Source: Hygrocybe punicea
Taxonomy: Eukaryota; Basidiomycota; Agaricomycetes; Agaricales; Hygrophoraceae
Length of the DNA: 64,000 nt
Assembly (NCBI GenBank): GCA_963556145.1
Contig: OY744461.1
Span: 1,674,001 to 1,738,000, forward strand
Reading direction: 5' to 3'
Positions 53,150-64,000 of the stretch are shown here, piece by piece (positions within the stretch are counted from its first letter, which is position 1; every line of letters begins with the position of its first letter). The notes under the pieces are model-generated. The model searched no databases, had not been told where the DNA came from, and saw only the letters and a program-made list of their open reading frames with translations. The position numbers were made by a program, and so were the translations under genes.

Positions 53150-54110
53150 TGGCAACTGCCAAAAGAAACTGACCATCCAGTGGCTACTGCTCTGAGTTAA
53201 ACTGGGGGTCCAGCAACCGCTGTACCTGGTTAAACTGGAGGTACAGTAGCTGCTGCTCCAAGTTAAACTGGAGGTGCAGCAAGTGCTGCACCTGGTTAAA
53301 CTGACCATCCAGTAGCTAGTGCTCCGAGTTAAACTGATGGTACAGCAACTGCTGCACCTGGTTAAACTGGAGGTACAGTAGCTACTGCTCCGAGTTAAAC
53401 TGGAGGTGCTGCAATTGCTGCACCTGGTTAAACTGAGGGTACAGCAAGTGCTGCACCTGGTTAAACTGGAGGTACAGCAACTGCTGCACCTGGTTAAACT
53501 GGAGGTGCAGTAGCTGCTGCTCCGAGTTAAACTGGAGGTGCAGCAAGTGCTGCACCTGGTTAAACTGACCATCCAGTAGCTAGTGCTCCAAGTTAAACTG
53601 ATGGTACAGCAAATGCTGCACATGGTTAAACTGGAGGTCCAGCAACTGCTGCACCTGGTCAAACTGGAGGTATAGTAGCTGCTGCTCCAAGTTAAACTGC
53701 AGGTGCAGCAAGTGCTGCACCTGGTTAAACTGACCATCCAGCAGCTACTGCTATGAGTTAAACTGGATGTCCAGCAAGTGCTGTATCTGGTTAAACTGAG
53801 CAATCAGTAGCAACTGCTCTGAGTTAAACTGGACATCCAGCAAGTACTGCTTTCAGTTTAACTGTCAGTGCAGTAAATAGTGTGCACAGTTAAACTAAGC
53901 TCACAGTAACAACTGGGTTGGGTTTAACTGAGCTATACAGTGAACTGAAGGCCTTAGCACTCCTGCCTCAAGTTTAACTGAACCTACCAGTAATTGCTAT
54001 GCCGAGTTTAACTGTATCACAGCAGGCACTGTCTGGGAGTTTAACTTAAGCCCCAGCTACTAGTGCAGATAGTACACCTAACTTTCGTACCTTAACTGGG
54101 GTTGAGTTTA
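53150..54110 (-). repeat. Right arm array of GTTAAAC units
   Basis: The inverse counterpart of the left array, with GGTTAAACTGGAGGT and GCAGCAACTGCTGCACCTG units. It holds more units than the left arm, so the arms have expanded unequally while the outer 250 bases remain nearly perfect inverses. Confidence 0.85.
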
Positions 54111-54462
54111 ACTAAAACCCCCTGGACTATTGAAGGGAAATGGACGGAGAGGGAAGGGAAACGAACTGTGGGACAATGTACATAAAAATAAAATGAGTAC
54201 ATAATAAAATCTAGAAACAGAAAGGGAGAAACAGGTAACTATGTAAGATGGAATCTGGAGGTTGAGGTGGAGGGCGGGACCGGAATACAACAAACACGGA
54301 AAGGGACCGAAACAAGCAGGAAATAATGAAAACTATAAACGGAAACGAAAATATATATAAGTGAGAACCAGGAACATGAACGGAAAGCGGAACAGAGGAT
54401 GAAAACGCAAAAATGGGAGATGGAAACGGGTCTATATCCCCACAGGAGTTTCTGAAAGAAGG

Positions 54463-55899
54463 TCAAAGGCGGAACGATGAGAGGAGGTGGAGAACTTCTT
54501 GCAAATATTCGAGCGAGATGTCGAGGGGGCGGAGGTCCAAAATGCGATGACAAAGCAGAATAAAGAGGGAAATGAGGAATAATATAAAATTGAGAACCGG
54601 AGTGCCAACACCAACACGATCACATATAATGGCTGTGCCGCGTGACGGGTCTAAAGACGATGGGATGCCCCAAGTGGGCGAGGACGGAACCGGCAATGAT
54701 ATGGGAGCGGAAACGACAAGGGGAACCGGGAATGAAGGGGTCAACATAATGGAATCGGAACCAGAATCGAAATGAAATAAGAGGGACAGAATGGGGTCTG
54801 GAATGGGAATGGGTACAGAATACTCAACCAAAGTCGACGGAATCTCGATAGACGTAGATGATGGAAGACAACAGGACAACAGTATCAAGGACGGAATGTC
54901 TATTTCTGGAGAATCCGAGGACAATGGGAGTGGGTCCGGTATGAGTTCATGGATGGAAAGCGGAGGGGTCAAATCCGGAGACGATGTGGACGAAATAGGA
55001 AATGAAATGGATAAATCGGTGACCAGCATCAATAAATCAGTGACCGGCATCAACAAATCGGGAATAGGATCGGATGGGGACAACACGAGACTGGATGACA
55101 ATACCTGTAAACAAATGACAGTCTCGACAGGCACCGGAATGGACGGGGATGGGATATACGAAGAAGTTGACGGAGGACCGGAATGAACGTGGGCGATGGA
55201 ATGAACGACGGTGGGCAGGATCGAGGTCGGAATCAGAACCGGAGATGACAAGGCTATGATGGGTGGGGGACTGGGACCGGAATCGGGACTAGAGATAGTA
55301 ACGGCAAGGGAAGGGGATTTCAGAATGGAGCGACAACCCGAAAGTAGGAATAAGGCGGCACTGTGGAAAATGTCGAGCGGGTACAGATCATCGTGGTAAT
55401 GGTCGGGAAGAAGGTAATGGAGGTGTTCTTCAATATGTAGATGAAAGTCTGAGTCGAATCCGTTGGTGAAGTATGTGTTCCATTGCTTATCCGATAGATG
55501 GCCGTTTTCAAACAAGACACCGGAGATGCATATGAAGTCCCGGAAATATTCTCCTAAGTCCGTCTTGTTCTCTATACCGTAAGCCGATTGTTGTCACGTC
55601 AGTTGATCGAGATCTGAGGTCATATACTGAATAGAGTCCATGGCACCAGGATAAAAGTCGAAGACAGCACGTCGGAAAGCGATGAAGTCTTTTGCGGAAG
55701 CGGCGGTAAGTGTCAACCAAAGTTCATAATCATCGTTGTTGAGGTACCAGAGTGTATAGCGAATCTTCATAGCATCTGTGAGTCCACAGTCAAATCCAAG
55801 TATGTCAATTTCATCAAAGAAGCGGGGAAGGTTTTGTTCGTCACCATGAAACATTGGGGCAGAATGATCACCTTGGAGAGGCATGAATCCATGTGTCAT
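54463..55899 (-). pseudogene. Gypsy gag-like protein with one in-frame stop
   Basis: ATG at 55899 (MTHGFMPLQGDHSAPMFHGD). The first 100 codons resemble basidiomycete retroelement gag: FHGDEQNLPRFFDEIDILGF, MKIRYTLWYLNNDDYELW and DFYPG. A TGA at 55594-55596 lies in the same frame, and homologous-looking sequence continues (QQSAYGIENKTDLGEYFRDF, GHLSDKQWNTYFTNGFD). The C-terminal part is Ser/Pro-rich and low complexity. The stop is where CGA is plausible. About 480 codons in all. Confidence 0.72.
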
Positions 55900-56072
55900 A
55901 TCGGGAACTTCTAAATCGGGAGACGGGTCGGAAAGCGGGTCGGGTCGAGGAGGTTCAAGGTCGAGGTCAAAGTCGTAAGTGGAACTAAATAACTAGAGTC
56001 GGGTAGAAGAGGGAAACATCATGAAAGTCAAAGCTGACTGTGGGGAGGGTATGAAAAGACAGAAAAACTTTA

Positions 56073-56091
56073 CTCCTCGCGGTGGGCTCCA
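56073..56091 (-). other. Primer-binding site of the gypsy element
   Basis: Two bases inside the LTR end the minus strand reads TGGAGCCCACCGCGAGGAG. The TGG start is complementary to a tRNA 3' CCA, as expected of a minus-strand primer site. I do not identify the tRNA. Confidence 0.6.
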
Positions 56092-56093
56092 GT

Positions 56094-56413
56094 TGTGGGG
56101 ATGAGTTCGGTTGTAGACCTGGAATGGGATCTACAGAAAGGGGTGATCTGCTAGAAAGAGATCAAAGGAGTAAAGTATTTATATGTAGTCTAGTCAATCC
56201 AACCCGAATCCGGGGTTCCGGATCAGAGGGGAAGTGGAGGGGAGTGAAATACGAAGACTAATATGACTGATACGAAGAGTGGACTAAGGAATAGAACTGA
56301 AGGGGAGTGATACAATGTAATATGATAAGAGGTAATATGATATGGTTGTAGTATATGAGTACATCTTTTATACTACTGGGAGGGATCCTGTGCTGTAGTA
56401 ACTATGTACTACA
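56094..56413 (-). repeat. LTR of the gypsy element (320 bp)
   Basis: On the minus strand it begins TGTAGTACATAG, contains AGTATAAAAGATG as a likely TATA box, and ends CCCCACA before the primer site. A related LTR start (TGTAGTATACAGC) lies on the plus strand at 63869. Both are preceded by the same CAGCCTTCACT sequence, so the true LTR might be longer than 320 bp. Confidence 0.62.
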
Positions 56414-56587
56414 AGTGAAGGCTGTTAAGTGATAGGGGGAAAAATGGTTCTTGATCCATAACCGTGTGGCACCTCTACTGGGACCCCGAAAAAAGGAGCT
56501 CTTCGTACACGGGCTATAGGCCCATTCCCATACTCCACCCTTTACTATAACACCCAGAACCTGCCCATAAAATAGTTAAACGCAAAA

Positions 56588-58468
56588 ATGAGGCTATGAC
56601 AATGGGCAACCTCCAGTGAAGGAGCCAAAAGCAAGCGCGGCAAGCAACCCTGAGCTACAACTTCAACACCACCCGAAACCAGAGCCTTGAGACATGCAAT
56701 CAACCAACAAACAGAAACCAACATTGAACCAGAAATAGAACCAGAATCAGTACAGCAAGCCATAAACTGCCTTCTAGCTAAGTTGTTACTTCCCCCCAAC
56801 CAAGAACTAGACATACCCGCTTTGTCCAGAATACTTATGCAGATATCAACACTGGACAATGAAGACAACAGCACCATTATTTCTATAGTCAACGCCGTCT
56901 GCGCCGTCGCCATACTACTCAATATGGTAGACTTCAACACCAAGACTGAACTACTCGCAGACACGGTCACAAGAGAAATCAAAAAACAATCCGACACGTT
57001 CCAAGAAACCATCGACCAAGCACTGGAACCCATTTTTATCAACATTTCCAGCCGAATTACAGAACACATAGATACTAACTTCACAGAAACTAAAAATCAA
57101 CTCCAGCAGACGGCAGCGCATCTCGCCAAAGCATCCACCTCTATCGAGACCACAACCACATCCTATAAAGATGCACTCCTAACCCAAAGTACATGTCCCG
57201 CCGCCGATCACAGAGATCCCTGTATTGCAGCCAAGGAATCACTCCAAGCCTGTCAAATACTTCTCGATGTCGCAGATACCCCAGAAACAAAAAAGGCTCT
57301 AGATATCAGCCTGGCAAAACTCACCGAAAAAGCCAACACAGTGCTCAAAGCCACCGACCCACCACCGACTCTCAAGTTTCTGGGAATCACACGGCTCCGC
57401 AATGGAGGCATATTACTAGAAGCTAACACAGATCACACCATCAAATGGCTACGCGACGACACACACCTAACCACATTCCTATCCGAATTTGGCCATGGAG
57501 CATCAATCAAATGACGCACGTACACCGCGGTAGCATACTTCATACCTCTAACCTTCGACCCAGACTCGAACGACCACCTCAGAGAAATCGAGGAAATATA
57601 CGAACTACCACCGGATTCTATCGTTTGGGCCAACTGGATTAAACCCAAAGACCGTCGATCGCCCAACCAAACGTGCGGCCATGCAATATTCTCGTTCAAC
57701 AACCCCGAAACCGCCAACCACGTTCTTTCAAGAGGATTCTTCATCTGCCACAAGAGAATAAACACAAGCAAATGTAAGAAGGAACCCATATGATGCCTAC
57801 GCTGTCACCAATGGAACCACACTGCGGCTGGCTGCCCGGCAGACAACGACACTTGCGGTACGTGCGGAGGCCAGCACAAGACCCCCATATGCGATAACCC
57901 CGGTCAGCCCTACTGCACACTGTGCAAACAACATGGACACACCAGCTGGGACCGCAACTGCCCTACCTTCCAGCAGAAATGCAAAGATGTGGACTCACGC
58001 AACCCTGAAAACCTCCTACCCTACTACCCTACAGCTGAGCCCTGGACGCAAACCCAATATTCAAATGACAACACTAGCCATACTTTTGCATCCCATACCC
58101 GAATCGACGCCCCCCGACAAACGGCTCACCAGCCAATGAACAGACAACACTCCCCATACCCCCTCCCCCCTCTGTCTCCAGCATCCCGACACTACTCGCC
58201 ACCCCCCTCCATCTTCAACCAACCCCTGCCCCCTCCACAAAACTGCCCGACATCCAGCCAGCAAACGAGACAAACCACCATCACTTTTGACAAAAGACCT
58301 TCACGCCAGACAACGACCCTCCTAACACCACGCGGATGGGGAGACAAGCCTCTTCCACCCCTCCCACCCCTCACTACCCCACCCTTCCCCACCCCGCCCC
58401 TTCCCTCCTCCTCGACCGTCACCCCATCAGATAGCAACCCGCTCCCAGTCCCCTCCAATAATGCCTGA
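56588..58468 (+). pseudogene. LINE ORF1 (gag-like RNA-binding protein)
   Basis: The likely start is ATG 56588. The same frame continues to TGA 58466-58468 with four internal TGA codons (56597, 56651, 57512, 57791). The N-terminal half is helical and Gln/Thr-rich. The C-terminal half has zinc knuckles: CLRCHQWNHTAAGC, CGTCGGQHKTPIC and CTLCKQHGHTSWDRNC at about 57794-57965, then a Pro-rich tail. This is the ORF1 layout of Tad1/I LINEs, which binds element RNA. Each stop sits where CGA (Arg) would be natural. Confidence 0.8.
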
Positions 58469-61400
58469 AAACCCAACTCCACAGCCGACCCAACTCCACA
58501 TATGGCAGATCAACCTCAACAAATCCGCCAAAGCACACTGGGACCTCATAAACTCGTTAATACACACAAAATGCGACATTCTTTTAATACAGGAACCATA
58601 CTTCGACTTTTATGGAAACACAAAAGCAACACACAATTGGAGGGTTGTATACCCATCCGACCGTTTCATCCTCAACACACCAATCTGCTCTGTCATCCTA
58701 GTCAATACCAAGCTCAACACCAACCATTGGGAACAGATCAAGGTACACGGCTCTAACGACCTCACGGCTATCCACGTAAAAGGCCCCACAATCAACGTCA
58801 CCATATTCAACATATATAATGACTGTCACCACTCCGACTCCCTCAACACTCTTCGACTCTTCGTCAATACTAACGAAGCAAATCTATACCAGCACGAATC
58901 CGACCACATGCTATGGTGCGGCGACTTTAACAGGCACCACCCCCTATGGGACGAAGAACGCAACCATCACCTATTCACAGCTAACGCTCTTACACAGGTG
59001 GCACTTCTCATCGAAGCCACAGCAGACCATGACATGATAATGGCCCTTCCCAAGGGCCTGCCCACCCTCGAATCCATGGCGACCAAAAACTGGACCAGGA
59101 CCAACAACGTGTTTTGCACCGCCAAAACAAGCGACTTCATTCTAACCTGCGACACCAAACCTGATCACTGTCCAACCGGAACCGACCATTTACCAATACT
59201 CACATCCATATCATTCCCAACTAGAACACAACCTGAAAAGCCTTCGCGCAATTTTCACAACGTCAACTGGGACACATTCCGAACCCATTTAGACAACATA
59301 CTAAAGCAACACCCCCCACCAACCCCAATAACATCACAACAACAACTCAACAACACCATAATGACATTAACAAACTCGTTACAGTCAACGATAGGAGCAG
59401 TAGTCCCTCTCAACGCCCCATGTCCGCACTCCAAGCGTTGGTGGACACCCCAACTAAACGAACCGAAGCAAACCAAGAACAGGCTAAGTCGTCTCTCACA
59501 TCAACACCGCAGTGATGCCGCTCACCCCAGTCATCAAGAACACAGAACAGTACACAGCCACTACAGCGACGAGATAATCAAAGCCAAAGAAAAACACTGG
59601 GCCGCCTTCCTCGACGACGCAAGCGACCACGACATATGGACAATCAATAAATGCGCCTCTAACCCAATAAGCGACAATCCCAGAGGAGATGGGGGCAAAA
59701 CGTCTATACCCTCCCTAGAACTCACCCAACCAGACGGCAGCAAGACCTACGCAACTTCAAATGAAGCCAAAAGCCAAGCCATAGCCAAGGCTTTCTTTCC
59801 ACCTCCACCCAAACACTCCATGGTCCCCCTAGACTACACATACCCAACCCGAGTCCCGTATGTGGCAAGTATCTCCAAAGAAACAATCGCAAGACACATT
59901 GCAAAAACCCACCCTTACAAAGCTCACGGCCCTGACGGCATCCCAAATGCAGTAATCAAGGAAACCTCAACCATCGTTACTGACCGGATTCACGCCATCT
60001 TCAACGCTACACTCTCACTCAATATCTACCACGACCCCTGGAAAGATTCCATCACTTGCACGCTTCGTAAACCAGATAAGCCCAGATACAATATCCCCAA
60101 AGCTTACCGTCCAATAGTTCTACTGAATACTCTCCCCAAATTACTAACATCCATCATCTCAGAAACTATCACCCACCTAGCCGACGAACACCAACTCCTA
60201 CCCCCCCACCACTTCGGAGGGCAACCAGGACGAACTATGACCGACTCCATGCATGTTCTCGTACATCGCATAAAACACGCCTGGTGAAACAAACGTGTAG
60301 CAGCAATACTATACTTAGACATCGAAGGCGCCTTCCCAAACGCAGTCACTGACCGCCTCCTCCACAACTTGCGCAAAAGACGGATACCAGAAGTCTTAGT
60401 CCTCTTTATCAGCAACCTGCTGAAGGATCGAACAACCCGTTTAATATTCGACAACTTCGTATCTGACCCGATCCACCTAAAAAACGGCATAGGACAGGGC
60501 AACCTGATTTCCATGATTATATATCTATTTTACAATGCTGACTTACTCAAAATACCCACAGGTCGACACGAGCTGGCTGTAGCTTTCATCGACAATGCGG
60601 CCCTATACGTAGAAGGCAGGAACTTTACAGAAACTAACAAGCTCATCAAGAAGATCATGACCAAACGAGGCGGAGCTTACACCTGGTCAAGAGACCACAA
60701 TTCCAAATTTGAAACCACCAAATTCACACTAATTGATTTCTCACAATGCAGTGACATAGACAGGCCCCCCCTAATCTTACACGACACCACTATCAAACCC
60801 GTCAAGACGCACCGCTTCTTAGGAATCATCATGGACCAAAACCTGTGCTGGCACGAACAAAGGGAGAACGCAATAGCTAAGACCACCAAATGGATCCACC
60901 TATTCCGAAGACTAGCATGACCAAAATCAGGAATACCTAGGAAGCTGATGCGACGGCTCTACACGGCGGTTGCCATCCCAAAAATGACTTATGCCGCAGA
61001 CATCTGGTACACCCCAATACACAAACCGGACGACACCTCCCACAGAAGGGGATCAGTAAGAGCTATGCGAGAACTAACTAGGATCCAACGAATCACCCTA
61101 ATCCCCATCACGGGAGCCCTAAGAACAACCCCAAATGACCTGCTGGACCTTCACGCTGACACTCTCCATATTGACTTACTGATGCACAAAATCTGTCACA
61201 GATCAATCATCAGAATGGTGGCTCTACCAACGTCACACCCCCTACACAAACCTATAAGAAAATGCGCCAAACACCTTGTCTCCAAACACAAATCCCCCCT
61301 TCACCTACTCACTCACCTCTACCGTATCGACCCAGACAGCATAGAACCAATCCTCCCACCATCTCCGCACCCGGACATATGCCACTCACTCCAAACCTCC

Positions 61401-62324
61401 ATCCCGGCCACGAGAGAAGACTCCATCAGACTACACGACGCCGACAACGCCAATATAAAAATATACACTGACAGCTCCACCATCAACGGCGGAGTAGGAG
61501 CGGCAGCTATACTATACAGAACAGGGTGAACACGACCCAAAATTCTACGCTTTCATCTTGGCTCCAGCAAAGACCACCACAACGTAGAAGCGGAGAACAT
61601 AGCGGGCACCCTAGCACTACACCTACTAAGCCATGAATCTACGCTATGTAACGTCTCTATCTATATGGACTGCCAGTCCACCATCTGTGCGCTAACCTCA
61701 AACAGTGTCCACTCAGGACAGCACACCGTAAACACATTCCACAAGGCAGCGCAATAACTCATCGACACCAATCACCTCCTTACCATCACTATCAAATGGA
61801 TCTCAAGTCATGCCGGGGTCATGGGCAACAAGAAAGTTGACACCGAAGCCAAGAAAGCAGCAAGGGGACACACAAGCCCACGACACCTCCTACCACCTAC
61901 CCTCCACACACGTCCTTTTCCGTCCAACACTTCAGCCCTCAAGTCAACTTTCAGCAAACAACTTATACAAAAATGGAAGGAGGGCTGGATCCAATCACCA
62001 CAATACGTCTGCTTTACACGCATAGACCCTAACTTTCCCATTAGCAAATTCCTAAAATCCTCAGCTAACCTAACTTGCCCCCAGACCAGTCTGATAACAC
62101 AGATCCGCACTGCCCACCTCCCACTCAACGCGTACTTACACAAAATCAAAAGATCCGACACCGATACATGCCCAAAATGCGAGCAGGCTGCAGAGACTGT
62201 CCATCACTTCCTCTTTGACTGCCCCTGCTATAGAACACCACGCCACGCGCTAGTCAACATGCTAAGAACTCACGCCACCTCCCTCACCTACCTTCTCAAC
62301 GAATCAAAGGGATCACAGAGCTGA
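58461..62324 (+). pseudogene. LINE ORF2: endonuclease, reverse transcriptase, RNase H
   Basis: ATG 58461 overlaps the end of ORF1 by 8 bases. Domains in order: APE-type endonuclease (HIWQINLNKS, LLIQEPY, WCGDFNRHH, GTDHLPI); RT (AHGPDGIPNAV, KAYRPIVLLN, HFGGQPGRTMTD, LDIEGAFPN, NGIGQGNL); RNase H (IYTDSSTING, VEAEN, MDCQSTI, ISSHAGVMGNKKVD); and a C-terminal zinc motif (CPKCEQAAETVHHFLFDC). In-frame stops at 60285, 60918 and 61527 (TGA) and 61755 (TAA). The RT active site reads FIDN at 60585-60596 instead of a double-Asp motif, so it would be dead even without stops. Confidence 0.9.
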
Positions 62325-62927
62325 TAAAATACGTGTGACGCACGGGCAGACTTAAAGATTCATTCAGTGACCTCCACTCTCCACACAACACATAACTAAC
62401 AAACCCCACAGCGCGCCCCCTCCATCTAACTGCATGCTTGGTCGCTCACGTTGAGATACCCACTACATTCTCTCCACGAAAAAGAAAACATAAACACACA
62501 CATCGACACCAATACCCTCACGAAATGATCCCGGCCCACAACCAAAGAACACTCCCCACACTCCACATCCCGTACCCCACCCAACTGCCATCACTCCACC
62601 ACCCCCCCTCACAGCGGCGTTACCTCTCCTGTGCATGACCGTCCCAACGGCCATGCACTTAACCGGTCCAGACCCCACCACACCATACCCACACCAGCGA
62701 CTCCTAGGCGCTCCCTCAGAACAGGTGACTAAAACAGCATCGGATATGCTGGGACCACGGGGAACTTACTTTGTCGTGGTTGCATTCACAAACTGAGTTC
62801 ATACAATAGCCAAATTCTCAAACCTAGACACCCACATTCACATTCTACTACCTTTCATGCCTCACATGTAATGTCTGACATAGGGTATAGCCCTGGAGGA
62901 CAAAAAAATTGACAAAAAAAAAAAAAA
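62325..62927 (+). other. LINE 3' UTR and poly(A) tail
   Basis: No reading frame. It ends ACAAAAAAATTGAC followed by about 16 A, the expected 3' end of a target-primed insertion. Confidence 0.8.
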
Positions 62928-63868
62928 AGTGGTAGGGGAAGAGTGGAGTGGAGAATAAAAGGAGTGCTATGTACTAAGAGATGGGAAACGAAGATATATC
63001 ATATACAACTATATACGTACTGATTCCGGGTCGTTAGAGACATTGCATCTTGAGTATGAACAATTCTGGAGGGGGATCCGGACCAGAATCGACGGAGAGG
63101 ACCAGAATTGGGTGGAATTGACGATATATGAATGGAATGGACGGTGACGATGTGGGATATGAAAAGGATTCAGGTCCAGATGGCCCGGAGCCTCTACACC
63201 GCATTGAGTTTTCTGAGGAAATTGTTGTATTCCATTGACATTTGGCATTTGTGTTGGTGATTGTTTGGATTGTAGAAGGTTGTTGATTTGCTGAGGTTGT
63301 TGTCAATGACGAGTTATGTTGAAACTTTTTATGTTTTCATTTGTTGCCTTCATCATGTGACCATCATTTCCTTGTCCAGTCGTTTTGCCCCATCCTATTT
63401 TGGTAGCTCTGGTTTGACACTGTCTCACACTTTGATATCCACCAGCTTCATTTGTGATCACATTATCCACGATTCCACTCATTTTCAACATCAATTTCAC
63501 TCATTTCTTCCCACAGTCCTGGAATCTTCATTATCTTGTTTGGATCAACCAGGGATGGTCTCAATCTGAGTCCTGACCAGATGTTGAGGCTCTGGACCCT
63601 CTGGATCTGTATCCTCTTCATGTCCCACTCTGTTCCCATCCATTTCCACTCACTTATCATCAATTCTTCTCAATTCTGCTTCCTTCCACCAATTCCACTC
63701 TGGATTCTGATTCCAGAATCATTCCTATCAACCATGCGATGTTCCTAATGACCTGGAATTAGTATGTATATATCTGTATATTATATATCTTTGTTTCCAA
63801 TCTCTTAGTACATAGTGCCCCTCTCCTATCCCCTCTCCATTCAACCCCTATTAGTTACAGCCTTCACT
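62928..63868. repeat. Inverted repeat flanking opposed LTR starts
   Basis: Plus-strand sequence 62939-63215 (GTGCTATGTACTAAGAGATG, AACGAAGATATAT, GGGATATGAAAAGGATTCAG) is a diverged inverse of 63570-63845. Beyond the centre (about 63215-63570) the two sides differ. Ignoring the LINE, the arms lead outward to LTR starts at 56413 (minus) and 63869 (plus). No gene is evident. Confidence 0.7.
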
Positions 63869-64000
63869 TGTAGTATACAGCACAGCACTCTTTTTAGTCA
63901 TATAAAACATGTATTTCTACACTACAAACTGCAGATTACTACCCCACCTCAGTTCTACAACTTCATTTCCTCTTTGTGTCCTTCATATTCCTCTTCATCC
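63869..64000 (+). repeat. Start of a gypsy-type LTR on the plus strand
   Basis: It begins TGTAGTATACAGCACAGCAC, with CATATAAAACATG as a likely TATA box. It is related to the minus-strand LTR at 56094-56413 and runs off the window. Confidence 0.6.

Larger units (their letters stand above)
50623..54132. mobile_element. 3.5-kb fold-back element with repeat-built arms
   Basis: The ends CAATAGTCCAGGGGG (50623) and CCCCCTGGACTATTG (54132) are perfect inverses. Inverted arms extend about 0.95-1.07 kb inward (to about 51568 and from about 53071). Much of each arm is a tandem array of ~29-30-bp units with CAGTTTAAC and GCAGCAGTTGCTG. The centre holds two candidate exons and a small MITE. No transposase is recognisable, so it is probably non-autonomous. 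The target duplication is unclear; it could be TA at each end if the element starts GTCCAGG. Confidence 0.82.
54133..56413 (-). mobile_element. 5' part of a Ty3/gypsy element
   Basis: On the minus strand: LTR (56413-56094), primer-binding site (TGGAGCCCACCGCGAGG, 56091 downward) and gag (55899 downward). No pol follows; the sequence stops at the fold-back element (54132). Together they identify an LTR retrotransposon truncated after gag. Confidence 0.8.
56439..62927 (+). mobile_element. Full-length but inactive LINE of Tad1/I type
   Basis: A 5' UTR, ORF1 with CCHC knuckles, an overlapping ORF2 with endonuclease, RT and RNase H, a 3' UTR and a poly(A) tail (62913-62928) are all present in order. 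The target duplication AGTGATAGGGG (56428-56438) / AGTGGTAGGGG (62928-62938) differs at one base. Every coding defect I see is an in-frame stop or a missense change, with no frameshift. It interrupts gypsy LTR-flanking sequence. Confidence 0.9.

Noticed and set aside
54572..55399. Plus-strand frames rich in Gly/Asp/Met opposite gypsy gag
   Set aside because: Shadow of the Ser/Pro-rich minus-strand gag. No start context or domain.
1..64000. CRISPR arrays, bacterial operons, rRNA
   Set aside because: The tandem arrays have no unique spacers, the genes have introns, and the element families are eukaryotic. No rRNA seen; I did not find a convincing tRNA, but I cannot run a covariance search.

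Overview
This is eukaryotic, almost certainly filamentous-fungal DNA, most like a basidiomycete (Agaricomycetes). It has short GT-AG introns of about 50-60 bp, Ty1/copia and Ty3/gypsy LTR elements, a Tad1/I-like LINE, fold-back elements, and Rep-helicase (Helitron) proteins of the fungal type. I recognise no ordinary host housekeeping gene. The window is a nest of mobile elements dominated by two adjacent copies of one gene-carrying Helitron-like element of about 20.5-21.4 kb.

Layout. 1-1062: the worn 3' end of a Ty3/gypsy element (hairpin, polypurine tract, start of an LTR), then two small palindromes. 1063-5329: a degenerate Ty1/copia element on the minus strand, interrupted by a hAT-type MITE. 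5331-26690: Helitron-like copy 1. 26691-47156: Helitron-like copy 2, in the same orientation and starting exactly where copy 1 is cut off. 47157-50622: a second copia RT scrap, a 44-bp minisatellite and anonymous DNA. 50623-54132: a 3.5-kb fold-back element whose ~1-kb arms are arrays of a GTTTAAC-containing repeat. 54133-56413: the 5' end of a minus-strand gypsy element (gag, primer-binding site, LTR). 56439-62927: a full-length but dead LINE inserted in that LTR region. 62939-64000: inverted LTR-flanking arms and the start of another LTR on the plus strand.

The Helitron-like element has a fixed architecture in both copies: 5' end; possible membrane-protein ORF (minus); gene A (minus); gene B (plus); gene C (minus, ATP-grasp-like); an array of CGAACATGTTCG palindromes in the divergent C/D promoter; gene D (plus); then a long intronless Rep-helicase gene E (plus) ending in a ubiquitin-specific-protease-like domain; then a candidate 3' end with hairpin and CTAG. 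Genes A-D are intron-rich and do not look like transposition enzymes. E carries the HUH and two-tyrosine nuclease motifs and a Pif1-type helicase. In copy 2, E is a single open frame of 2581 codons, and B, C and D are readable. In copy 1, C and E are broken while A is readable; in copy 2, A is frameshifted. The pair therefore still holds at least one readable version of each gene.

Because the two copies can be compared base by base, several later insertions have visible empty sites in the other copy. This fixes their target-site duplications and family assignments. Many in-frame stops in the dead elements are TGA where an arginine CGA is likely or directly visible in the sister copy, a pattern expected from deamination of methylated CpG.
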